64,000 bases of DNA, from NCBI RefSeq assembly GCF_016097555.1, contig NC_054706.1:57380884-57444883 (forward strand), written 5' to 3'. This document shows positions 1-9,831 of the stretch, in pieces. The notes beneath the pieces are model-generated. The model was not told where the DNA came from. It did no database searches and worked only from the letters and a program-made list of their open reading frames with translations. Made by a program: the position numbers and the translations under genes. Each line of letters starts with the position of its first letter. Position 1 is the stretch's first letter. Source of the DNA: Gigantopelta aegis. Its lineage: Eukaryota > Mollusca > Gastropoda > Neomphalida > Peltospiridae.

Positions 1-248
1 AGCACAATGCTTTATTAATCATCGTCTATTGGATGTCAACCATATGGTCATTTTGACGTAGTCATAGAGAGGAAACCCGCTACATTTTTCCATTAGTAGC
101 AAGGGATATTTTATATGCACCATCTCACAGACAGGATTGCACATACCACGACCTTTGATATACCGGTTGTGGTACACTGGCTGGAACAAGAAATAGCCCA
201 ATGGGCCCATTGACGGGGATCGATCCTAGACCGACGGCGCATCAGGCG
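1..248 (-). mobile_element. SINE, head A, tail 1 (3' end cut by window edge)
   Basis: Read on the minus strand, the tRNA-like head starts near 248 (GGATCGATCCC B box around 220), followed by the shared core (AAGGTCGTGGTATGTGC, then CATATAAAATATCCCTTGCT) and the tail-1 sequence that runs off the window start. A family member of the most common SINE here. Confidence 0.9.
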
Positions 249-390
249 TGCCCAACGACAGGAAAACAAATACCACGACCGTTGACTTGAAGTCAGAAGA
301 AAGGCAGATTAAAATGACCCAGAATGCACCTATCGCTAAAGTCGTATAGAATTGAAAACTCGCCCAGCTGGTCATAGATACAGGGACTAC

Positions 391-840
391 CCATGAGCTG
401 AGAGCAGGCACGGAGACTGATCAGAGGCTCAAAGCAGGCACAGAAACTGACCAGGAGCTGAGAGCATGCGCGGAGACCGACCAGGGGCTAAGAGCATGCG
501 CAGAGACTGACCAGGGGCTGAGAGCAGGCTCGGAGACTGAACATGGGCAGCGAGCGGGCGCGGAAACTGACCAGGAGCTGAGAGTAGGCGCGGAGACTGA
601 CCAAGGGCTGAAAGCAGGCGCAGAGACTGACCAGGGGATGAGAACAGGCAATGAGACTGACCAGGGACTGAGAGCAGGCGCGGAGACTGACCAGGGGTTG
701 AGAGTAGGCGCGGAGACTGACCAGGGGCTGAGAACAGGCAAGGAGACTGACCAGGAACTGAGAGCAGGCGCGGAGACTGACCAGGGGCTGAGAGCAGGCA
801 CGGAGACTGACCAAGGGCTGAAAGAAGGCGCAGATCCAAG
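391..840. repeat. 30-bp minisatellite, 15 units
   Basis: Fifteen head-to-tail 30-bp units, consensus near CTGAGAGCAGGCGCGGAGAC plus TGACCAGGGG. The period is exactly 30, so all frames stay open and give Pro/Ser/Leu-rich or Gly/Thr/Glu-rich repeat translations on both strands. No start context, splice site or flanking coding sequence suggests a gene. The units differ by point changes only, with no length changes. Confidence 0.95.
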
Positions 841-853
841 GGGGGGGGGGGGG
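840..853. repeat. 14-nt poly-G run
   Basis: An uninterrupted G run directly abuts the last 30-bp unit; it could be a replication-slippage site at the array edge. Confidence 0.9.
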
Positions 854-902
854 CGGTGTCACAGGGTTCCCGTAACACCTCCTTCGGAGAAAGTTGAGGA
901 CC

Positions 903-953
903 ACACGTGGTCAATATAGCCATAATTTAAATGCCTCTCCATAATCTATGTTA
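903..953 (-). repeat. Dispersed ~50-bp repeat fragment
   Basis: The minus strand here (ATAGATTATGGAGAGGCATT and on to TTGACCA) matches the 19.17-19.22 kb unit with only a few differences, so it is a stray copy of the tandem unit found at 19133-19306. Confidence 0.75.
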
Positions 954-1592
954 GTGAGAGAAAATTCTGAACCATGAAATTTTGTTAATTTTGACAGGAT
1001 TTCGGGGAGTTCAGGGTCCGGTTTAGACTTAAAAATAACATAAAATTAATTATTCTGCTTTAATCCTAAGCGCTTAAGTCATGCTATGAAAACATTTGAT
1101 AACATAAAACAAATACATGTAATAAATGCACTTGATGAACATGACAAATAAAAAGATACATGCCACAGTCATACATGATAACTGAATATTTAGTCCGGGA
1201 AGCCTATAATAAATTGCAATAGTTTTCAAAATGTTTTTTCTGATTCCCTAGTCATCTGGGAACATCACTTTCAAAATAGACCAAAATAGACTTAGTGGAA
1301 CATATTATTTCAGAGGGCGGTCTGCACTTACCCCTGAAATAACAAATGGACTCTGAGCGGATCAGTAAAATTACCTATTTTTGGTTTTGTTTCAATAGCA
1401 TTAAATGTTTCATTTCAAACAATAATGTTGCCGTTTTGTTAGAATGTTATATATGTTCAAATATGCTCCATGTATACTTTCATGACAACAATTGTTAATC
1501 ACATCAATAACTGTTACAGTTTTGCATGAATCTGTCAAGTACTGCAGGATTAACAGGTGTCTCACGTATGTCCATTTGCGTGTAACAAGACA

Positions 1593-2342
1593 CTAGTCCA
1601 CTGTTAGTTCGTCCTCCGAATCACTATCCACAACATACAGTGATCTGTTTAAACACACGCCACGGCATTCACTGCAGGCCATGGAACAGTGCAGTCCGTT
1701 CTTTTTGCAGGTGCATCTCATTGTGTAGCAACCAGTTTTGCACACACATCTGATCACTTGCAGTAGGTGCTGTGGAGCTGGTGGATTGTCCGTCAAAATT
1801 GGAACCAGTCTCCCTTCACTGACCTTCCATCCCCACTGCTCTGGGGGTACGTCCTGGTCTCCATGGCCTAGCCAGACTTGAACTTGTTGATACACTCTCA
1901 AGCTGTGGTATTTAGCAGCAGCTGATGTTGGGGGTAGAGTACGTGGCTCAACTGCTGCAGTGCTGCATGCCGTCTTCTCATAAAACCTGCGAAGTCTGAG
2001 GCTGTCGAGGGTTTGATCCTTCTCACCGTTGTACAAGGAGACGAGTGCATGGTTCCCTGCCTTGATGACATCTTCTGGGCTTGAGCTGGAATACATGAAC
2101 ACTTCAGCTTGTCTAGCAAAGAAGATGTCACTCTTCACTTTGACCACTGCCTTGTTTTTGCCGATTCCATACAGTCTTGACGTGGTATCGCATCCAAGTA
2201 CATCATGGAGAACGAGAATACTGCTGCAGACAATACTCCCCAGGTGGCATCTTGTTGCTGACATGTTCCAGCACCTTTGAGGCTTTTTACTTTCTTTTGA
2301 TGTTTGGCTTGAACCACACATTGTACTTGGCATGCCCAGCAT
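1593..2342 (-). pseudogene. C-terminal part of transposon protein: CXC cysteine cluster
   Basis: The 249-residue frame resumes the protein with VLHDVLGCDTTSRLYGIGK, which follows the PIN core in this family, and ends with CVCKTGCYTMRCTCKKNG, then HCSMACSECRGVCLN. This regular C-x-C-x3-C-x4-C-x-C pattern is a tesmin/TSO1-like CXC module, probably DNA-binding. The acidic tail DSDSEDELTVD precedes the stop. The first ~15 residues overlap the upstream frame and are probably not used. Two frameshifts across the three frames make this copy inactive. Confidence 0.65.
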
Positions 2343-3873
2343 GGTGGATCAGGAGAACCAATATGTCTGTGTCATCTGCAATGACAACTGTGTCTATGTG
2401 TTCAGCACAATCCACAGCCACCCCCACTACCAAAAGGTCTGCATCACCCTTTGCATGGTGAACGCCACAGCCAGCTGTCTCCAATCTGTTGCCTAGCATG
2501 GTAATAAACCGTTGCTTGTTCTGTTGGTTTGAGAGAAATTCTTCTTTTTTGGTCTGCAGTGCCATGGTATCATCAAAGTGCACTGCTGCGCCAATGCAAC
2601 TACCACATCTTCGTGCGTGTGTACAATCCTTTGTGCTGGGCGAGTCTCGGTAGCCGTCAAAAACAACAGTGGCTTTTCCATATCTGTGAGTAACATACTC
2701 CGTGTACATCGTCATAATCTCATCCCAGAGAGCACCCTTTGTCCACGGTATTCTGTGAAAGAGAGCACCTCCATCGAGGACATACTGGACTTGGTCAGGA
2801 GGTTTGGGGGATTCTGCAATTGTTGGAGACCACAGACTATCAGCTAGACTCGCTTTATTAGCAGACCTCATCACGTCTGGAGATTCAAACAAAGCAGGTG
2901 CATAGGAGCACATCTCATATGTGAAGGTATTTGGTAATTCACCACATCTATCGCCAGCAGCTAACAAACGTTGGAAGAGGAGCAGAGGATCCACACTGAC
3001 AACTTCGTCTCTGATCTTCACTGAACCTATTGTTCCCATTGTAACAGCTTGATCCTTCTTTCTGAATGTGTGCTCAACTACCTTTTGATTGGTCATTGAC
3101 TGCATTATTTTCTGTCCCACATGTTTAGCAGTGTCACAATTCACAGAGGCATGTGCTGTTACACCAGTTGCAATGTTTCTCAACGACATTGGAATCTCTG
3201 TGCTGAAGGGATTTCTCTGTGTCAGGTATTGCAACAGGTCTTGGATATCACTGGAATCTTTGGCCATTCTGGCACTGTTGGTCTCCTTGTGCTGTTCACT
3301 GGTGGTGAATATCGTCCCAGTGGCATCTTGCATTGCACTGTTGATCTCTGCACAGGCAGGAGTGGAGAGAATCCAGATGAGGCGTTGAGTCTCTGTTATT
3401 CCTCGTCCTCTCGTCAGGCCTCCGCGTGTCTTCAAAGCACGCAAAAGACACTGCTCTATTGCAAGATCGGTTGAAATGCCCGCCCAAAGCCTGTCAGACC
3501 GGTGCACCACATGAAGTCCATCCATGAAGTGTTTGTGTATCTCGGGTAGATCTGTCTCAAGTTTCAGCATTTTTTGTAGATACACATGAACGCTTTTCAC
3601 ATAGAGACTGTGGCCAGATGCCGCGAGGTATGGCAGCATGTCATACAGACACTGAAGATGAAGCGCCCAATGTCCAAGCCTCTCCGCTTTGATAAATCTT
3701 CGGAGCAGGTCTACCATGTCCATATATTGGAGCCAAAGTCTTGCCATTCGGCACTCTCCCAACCTCTTTTTCTCTTTCTCCACGTTTTCTCGAAGAGCGT
3801 GCATGGCGTCATTTTCCTCCACGTCAGAAGAAGAAATTGATTCTGACAGTATTCCCTCCAACAGGTTTGTCAA
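2287..3873 (-). pseudogene. Central part of transposon protein: PIN/XPG-like nuclease core
   Basis: The 528-residue frame has no ATG at its start (reads TTG), consistent with continuation of the previous frame. The N-terminal half contains a helical segment (LLRRFIKAERLGHWALHLQC). The C-terminal part holds YVLDGGALFHRIPW, TVVFDGYRD, HAKGDADLLVVG (about residues 473-484) and VVIADDTDILVLL (about 496-508). These acidic clusters are spaced like the metal-binding sites of PIN/FEN1/XPG-like nucleases (asteroid-type). It terminates after FKPNIKRK, where the next frame takes over by a single-base shift. Presumed role: nuclease component of a transposition protein (inference). Confidence 0.65.
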
Positions 3874-4397
3874 GGTGGAAAGAAGGGTATCGTCAACAGC
3901 AGCATCAGTGGGATTTTTGAAACATCTGGTGTGGGTGGTTTCTCAACAGTACTGTCATCATCAGAGTGGACGCTTGCATCTGGTTGCGATGGTACTGAAA
4001 GCTCGGACAGGTCAATGTTCAGAGCACTTGAAGTCACCATTGTATTCAGGGCTGCATCGACAAGCAAATGACCTGTAACAGCACGACTGACTGCTTTGCC
4101 TGAGAGCATGTGTCCGACAGTGTTGCCAGCATACACCACTTCCAGCAGCTCCTGTAGGCCAGATCCTTCCATCAAGTGACCAATAGATCCCAGGAAACTC
4201 ATTTGAGTATGGAAGCCTCCCAGACGAATGACAGCTGGCTGTAATTCTGGCATGCTCTCTACCATGGTATGTGCCTGCCACCATAGCGGCTGATCAAACG
4301 TGACCACTGGGTATGACTGGTACCGTTGTGCATGCGAAGATATAAACTTCACGGTAGAGTAAATGCAAGACAGGTCATTTGGGTCCATGTCGATCAT
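3870..4397 (-). pseudogene. N-terminal part of transposon PIN/CXC protein
   Basis: A 175-residue frame with VVTFDQPLWW, RLGGFHTQMSFLGS, MEGSGLQELLEVVY, MLSGKAVSRAV and HLLVDAALN. I recognise this block from a large family of uncharacterised proteins repeated in many invertebrate genomes, always ahead of a PIN-like region. The frame ends in an overlap with the next one, near a T-run around 3910, so a single-base shift separates them. No credible upstream exon was found, so the N-terminus may be missing. Function unknown. Confidence 0.65.
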
Positions 4398-4480
4398 GGG
4401 GAGAACAAAAATTATGATCGATGAAGTTCCAGGAATTTTAAATAATATTTTGTTGCAGATTTTTCGTCAAAATACACCGT

Positions 4481-4758
4481 ATTTGGCGTCCATCTTACAT
4501 CTATGCAAATACGGAAAATCTATTCCCGTGAAACCACTAGAATTTTTTTGTGCTCAAAATACACTAAATATGGCGGCCATCTTGGATTTATGCAAATGAG
4601 GAATACTCCAATCTTCAAATTTTTATTTTTAATGAACTTACCATACCTCAAATACCCTGAATTGATGTTAAATTTATTCCCATGAGGACATTAGAATTTG
4701 TTTTAGTTTTATTTCTAAAATAATAGATTTTTGAGTGGTGGCCATCTTGATGACGTCA
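4481..4758. repeat. Subterminal direct repeats of the TIR element
   Basis: Three spaced copies of a motif read as GGCGGCCATCTTGGATTTAT plus GCAAAT lie at about 4481-4513, 4569-4601 and 4736-4758, just inside the right TIR. Subterminal repeats of this type often serve as transposase binding sites (inference). Confidence 0.6.
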
Positions 4759-4893
4759 TAAAAATATGTTCCACTAAGTCTATTTTGGTCTATTTTGAAA
4801 CTGATGCTCCCAGATGTATAAGGAATCAGAAAAACCATGGTTGGAAACTATTGCAATTTCGTTTTGGTAATATACCAGATTGCCCGGACTAAT

Positions 4894-5687
4894 TTGACAA
4901 ACATAATGCATAAAACCCATACTAGGTACATGACACCTGGGTGTGAGATAAACTGGATTCTCCAGCAACAGAAAGAGAACAGGACAATCTACAATTCAAA
5001 TACAAGACATATAAAATAAACTATTCACATTTATATACATGTAGTTAATATATCACATATTGTTAAGCAAGATGAACTAAAACACATACACATACACAGT
5101 TAACATGATATTCAGGTTGTAGATTTTCTTTATGCCAGCTATCTCGAATGTTAAAGGTTGTTTTATTTCCTGAAATGGGCTTGTGAGAACAACAGTCAGC
5201 GTGCAAGGCAAGGAAGGTGAGTCAGTACAGTGTAAGCTGGAAAAAAGAAGAAGACATAAATTACAAAAATGATAAACTGAAACATTAATTGCACGACAAT
5301 CTGACAGCAGGTAAACTCTATAATTAAAACATGTGTTAATTACAACAACAAAAAATGATAGCAGGCAATATCTGCAAATAAAACATTAAATACAAATTAA
5401 ATTGAAAATAAACTTCAACGAAAACAAATACCACATACTTCAACGTATATAACTAAAACATTTCAAACGTAAAATATATCCATTCTAAGACATTAATATA
5501 TTAATTATTAATATTAAAAATGTACCTCATTTAGAAGCATAGATATTAAATTTCATGTTTTAGACTATAGTGTGCCCACCATTTTAAATTTTCAAAGATA
5601 AATAATGGAAATATTACCTGGCAACATTTTGGTTTGAAATCAGCATTCTCAAATTATGTGAGATCAATTGAGTTGCCACTTAAGGCA
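4894..5687. other. AT-rich non-coding stretch
   Basis: No open frame with coding character, no recognised repeat family. Very AT-rich with scattered A-tracts. Confidence 0.6.
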
Positions 5688-5912
5688 CACCATCTTTATA
5701 TGTGCTTAAATATTTAGAAAGCCTATCTTTATTTTGGTTTAAATGTATTCCAATATCACGTTTACAGATGTTAAAATTTAATTAAAGACTAGCTTTACAG
5801 ACGCTAAAATATCTATAAAGGTTCTCTTCACTTATGCTTAAATGGACATAAAGACCACCTTTACGGACGCTTATATATATTTATATATAAAGACCACCTT
5901 TATCTGTTAGCA
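5688..5912. repeat. Degenerate ~33-bp tandem repeat
   Basis: About seven decayed units resembling CACCTTTACAGACGCTTAAA followed by a TATAAAGAC-type segment can be read in register; the last two units are the best preserved. Confidence 0.6.
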
Positions 5913-6040
5913 GTAGTCAGTCGTAAAGGACTAGTCGGTGATGAAAACACTAAATGGTTTTATCAACCAGGATGGATATATCTTACATTACGTTCAGAGC
6001 TCTCCGTAACCGAATGACATTCGACTTCCTCTTAGTCTGC

Positions 6041-7137
6041 TTAGAAGCCTAACTCGGTGCTTTGTGATAAAGCCAGACACGACGCAGTTATTCTTGTAGA
6101 TGATGATTTTGAGGAATGCCTGTCCTTGTACGATACTGTAAGACGTTGATGGACATTTCCACATCTTTGAAGTTTCTTGGCCATAATTTGCCGATACTGC
6201 CTTTAACTGGCAATCATGATGTAGAAGTTCTGTCCGAAGTTGAGGAGGTAAATGATATTGGTCAACGGCACTACCTTGCTAGTTAATTGTGCTGCTCTGC
6301 TGTCGGCTTCGGTGAGGTCTAGAAGGTGTTCAACTGATGATGTAACTGCAACCGGAATCAGGGTGACGAAAGCAAATACTGAGACGAGTACTAATGGAAG
6401 AGTTGATTTGTCTGGTTTTTCCATTGTCTTCATGCCACTGCTCTGAAAAAAATCTCTGACGGACAGAGCTGCTTTGTCGGATCTTAATAATTATGACAAT
6501 GTTCAGAATCAACACCACTGTGCACGGGAACATGGACGTCAAAACTAGGTTTCTAAAAACTTGATAATAAATATAATGGTATTGGTATAATGTATTGCGT
6601 AAATTCTCCAATACTTAACAAGACTGTCAAGACGATAACAAGGATGCAGATCTTTATGGCTTTAGACTTGGAGCACAATATGTTACGTTTAAGGGGAAAC
6701 ACAACACAGATAAATCGGCCAAAGGTTAAGACAACCAGCAGCCAGGCAGAAGAAAACATGGTACACGTTGAAATAAAGTTTAACATGTTACAAATTGCGA
6801 CGTGGTACGTCATAATGGTATTAATATTATGGTATTTGTCGGTGACCCTTTCAAATGCAATTGTTATGAGCAGAAAGCCATCAGAAACGGCCAGCCATCG
6901 CATGTAAACAGAGTACGGAAAAGACTTCAGCTTGATATCACCCATTAGTATTAATACAAGAATATTTCCGATCGTTCCCAGTGCAACGATGCTCAACACA
7001 TATGGCAGACGTGTGTTGTCATATAATTCGTCAAGCGGCGGATCTTCTTCTACTTCTTCTGTAGCTTCTTCCATTGTGTTGTTGTGCCAGACGTTTTCGG
7101 TTGCATTCAGGGCAAACCAAACGGCAGTCGTGTTCAT
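6041..7137 (-). pseudogene. Intronless class-A peptide GPCR-like pseudogene
   Basis: The protein starts with an N-glycosylation-rich N-terminus (MNTTAVWFALNATENVWHNN). Seven membrane segments follow: TM1 LPYVLSIVALGTIGNILVLI, TM2 WLAVSDGFLL, TM3 ending in LVVLTFGRFICVVFPLK (in place of DRY), TM4 ICILVIVLTVLLSIGEFTQY, TM5 LVLTSMFPCTVVLILNI, TM6 LPLVLVSVFAFVTLIPVAVT and TM7 NIIYLLNFGQNFYIMIAS. The frame shifts twice, in the loop before TM5 (about 6560-6600) and before TM6 (about 6430-6440). A TAA at 6203-6205 falls where the Gly of the usual SGRQFR helix-8 motif would be. Reading past it, 53 more sensible residues (RQYRQIMAKKLQRC...) run to a stop at 6041. It resembles lineage-expanded lophotrochozoan FMRFamide/TRH-receptor-like proteins. 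The ligand is unknown. Three lesions argue for a dead gene, though assembly error at one of them cannot be excluded. Confidence 0.75.
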
Positions 7138-7168
7138 TTTATCTTATTCCTGTATGACTACACAGCTG

Positions 7169-7191
7169 AAATTTAAATAAATAAATAAATA
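7169..7191. repeat. (AAAT)n microsatellite
   Basis: Short AAATAAATAAAT run upstream of the GPCR pseudogene start. Confidence 0.8.
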
Positions 7192-7214
7192 AAATCATAC
7201 ATAATAGAAATTAG

Positions 7215-7612
7215 TGAAAACCAACAGTACCTGTTTGTCTTGTCTACCGGTGTGTCTGTGTCTTTCTGTCTGTATACCTGTCTATCTGTCTGTCTGTATG
7301 TCTGTCTACCTGTATATTTGTCTGTCTGTCTATTTGATAAACAACAATACCTGTCTCTCTGTCTACCTGTATGCTTCTCTGTCAGTATATCTATCTGCCT
7401 CTCTGTCTACCTGTCTGTATGTCTGTCTACCTGTCTGTCTGTCTTCTTGTTTGCCAGTCTGTTTACCAGTATGTCTGTCTGTCTACATATCTGTCTGCCT
7501 TTGTCTACCTGTCTGTCTGTCTACTTGTCTATCTGTCTGTCTACCTGTCTGTCTGACTGTTTGCATGTTTACCTGTATATCTGTCTGTCTTACTGTTTGT
7601 CTACAATCTCTC
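7215..7612. repeat. (CTGT/CTAC)n tetranucleotide array
   Basis: Imperfect CTGTCTGTCTACCTGTCTGT repeats give Cys/Leu/Ser/Val-rich open frames in all three plus-strand frames. These are spurious translations. Confidence 0.95.
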
Positions 7613-7639
7613 TAGTAAATCAACCATAGTATCTTCATT

Positions 7640-9375
7640 TTCCCATCTTTCCTTGTGTCTACCTACCTATACTACCACCTATCGAAACTAGTACGTTAGC
7701 CCTGACGCCATATAACCGTAAATAAAATGTGTTGAGTGCGTCGTTAAATAAAACATTTCCTTCCTAGTACATTAGCCATATCATTGTCATGTTTACATCC
7801 GTCTACCTACCTATAATACCACCTACCTATACTACCACCTATCTAAACTACCACCTATCTAAACTAGTGCATTAGCCATAGCATCGTCATGTTTTCACCC
7901 GTCTACCTACCTATAATACCACCTACCTATACTACCACCTATCTAAACTAGTGCATTAGCCATAGCATCGTCATGTTTTCATCCGTCCACCTACCAATAC
8001 TACAGCCTGCCTATACTACCACCTGCCTATACTACCACCTATCTAAACTAGTACATTAGCCATATCATCGTCATGTTTTCACCCGTCTACCTACCTACTC
8101 TATCACCTACTTATACTACCACCTATCTAAACTAATACATTAGCCATAGCATCGTCATGTTTTCATCCGTCTACCTACCTATACTACCACCTACCTATAC
8201 TACCACCTATCTAAACTAGTGCATTAGCCATAGCATCGTCATGTTTTCAACCGTCTACCTACCTATACAACCACCTACCTATACTACCACCTATCTAAAC
8301 TAGTGCATTAGCCATAGCATCGTCATGTTTTCATCCGTCTGCCTGCCTATACTACCACCTACCTATACTACCACCTATCTAAACTAATGTATTAGCCATA
8401 GCATCGTCATGTTTTTATCCGTCTACCTACCTATACTACCACCTACCTATACTACCACCTATCTAAACTAGTGAATTAGCCATAGCATCGTTATGTTTTC
8501 ATCCGTCTGCCTACCTACTCTACCACCTACCTATACTACCACATATCTAAACTAATACATTAGCCATAGCATTGTCATGTTTTCATCCGTCTATCTACCT
8601 ATACTAGCACCTACCTATACTACCACCTATCTAAACTAGTGCATTAGCCATATCATCATCATGTTTTCATCCATCTACCTACCTATACTACAGCCTGCCT
8701 ATACTACAGCCTGCCTATACTACCACCTATCTAAACTAGTGCATTAGCCATAGCATCGTCGTGTTTTCATCCGTCTACCTACCAATACTACAACCTACCT
8801 ATACTACCACCTGTCTAAACTAGTGCATTAGCCATATCATCATCATGTTTTCATCCATCTACCTACCTATACTACAGCCTGCCTATACTACCACCTATCT
8901 AAACTAGTGCATTAGCCATAGCATCGTCATGTTTTCATCCGTCTACCTACCTACTCTACCACCTACTCATACTACGACCTATCTAAATTAATACATTAGC
9001 CATAGCATCGTCATGTTTTCATCCGTCTACCTACCTATACTACCACCTACCTATACTAATACATTAGCCATATCATCATCATGTTTTCATCCATCTTCCT
9101 ACCTATACTACCACCTACCTATACTTCCACATATCAAAACTTGTGCATTAGCCATAACATCGTCATGTTTTCATCCGTCTACCTACCAATACTACCACCT
9201 ACCTATACTACCACCTATCTAAACTAATACATTAGCCATAGCATCGTTATGTTTTCATCAGTCTACCTACCTGTACCACAACCTACCTAGACTAACACCT
9301 ATCTATACTAATTCATTAGCCATGTCATCATATTTTTTCCATGTGTCTACCTACGTATATTACCGCCTATCTATA
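7640..9375. repeat. 84-bp satellite array, about 20 units
   Basis: Each unit reads roughly CATAGCATCGTCATGTTTTC, ATCCGTCTACCTACC, then two copies of a 16-bp sub-repeat TACCTATACTACCACC, then TATCTAAACTAGTGCATTAG. Some units have lost or gained one 16-bp sub-repeat, changing the period by 16. Non-coding satellite; the period is a multiple of 3, which keeps chance frames open. Confidence 0.95.
7702..7763 (+). mobile_element. 5'-truncated SINE tail 2 inside the satellite, with TSD
   Basis: Only the last ~60 bp of a tail-2 SINE are present. They are bounded by CTAGTACGTTAGCC (7688-7701) and CTAGTACATTAGCC (7764-7777), a 14-bp TSD cut out of a satellite unit. Confidence 0.9.
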
Positions 9376-9831
9376 GGTAGTACTAAACCAAATTACTTCC
9401 GGTTGGGTCAAAGTTCGAGGTGCATCGATCTTTTGATAGAGAAATTAACACCACAAGTTCTGTGATTGGTAATAAATGTGAGTGTCTTGGTCGAACAAAC
9501 AAATAGTTTCATTTGGGCAAAAAATGTATGCAATTTTATTTCATCTAGTACACTATGTCAAGTAGCCTTGTGTTTGGAACATGTATTGGGTACCTGTGAA
9601 AAACGTACCCAAATTGTGTGCGGATCTAAGGTAGTCATAGACGCTATTTGTTATCTCTGAAACGAGCAGCTTGATACTCAATTTTGTTTTCTAATTCACT
9701 TTAATGGTGAGGGATGGTAGTATTTATATCCGTGGTGTTTATATCGATTGATACGCTGCTGGTAGGAGTTTTAGCCACATATGTTACTTTTGTCGTCTAT
9801 GGGATTTGATTTGGTAGCATACACCCTATAG
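9371..9831 (+). mobile_element. M2 element, full length ~460 bp
   Basis: Ends CTATAGGTAGTACTAAACCA and (reverse complement of right end) CTATAGGGTGTATGCTACCA form imperfect TIRs; the duplicated target is probably TA. An inverted full copy lies at 25075-25532 and a fragment at 11415-11545. No coding capacity: a MITE-type element. Confidence 0.85.

Larger units (their letters stand above)
1189..4893 (-). mobile_element. TIR-bounded element encoding a PIN-like/CXC protein
   Basis: The left flank 1189-1307 and the reverse complement of 4766-4893 share TAGTCCGGG, AATTGCAATAGTTT, TTTTTCTGATTCC, CATCTGGGA and a perfect core of more than 35 bp (TTTCAAAATAGACCAAAATA onward to CATATT). They form imperfect inverted repeats of about 110-125 bp. 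Between them all long open frames are minus-strand pieces of one protein (see the three CDS entries). Three direct repeats of a GGCCATCTTGGATTTATGCA-like motif lie inside the right end at about 4481, 4569 and 4736. No clear TSD was found. The architecture is that of a DNA transposon. Academ-type transposons are known to carry XPG-like nucleases, but membership cannot be shown from this window. Confidence 0.7.

Noticed and set aside
421-923. Several 90-160-codon frames over the 30-bp array
   Set aside because: Open only because the period is a multiple of three; all are repeat translations without start context or homology.
7214-7629. Cys/Leu/Ser/Val-rich frames
   Set aside because: Translations of CTGT/CTAC tetranucleotide repeats in all three frames.
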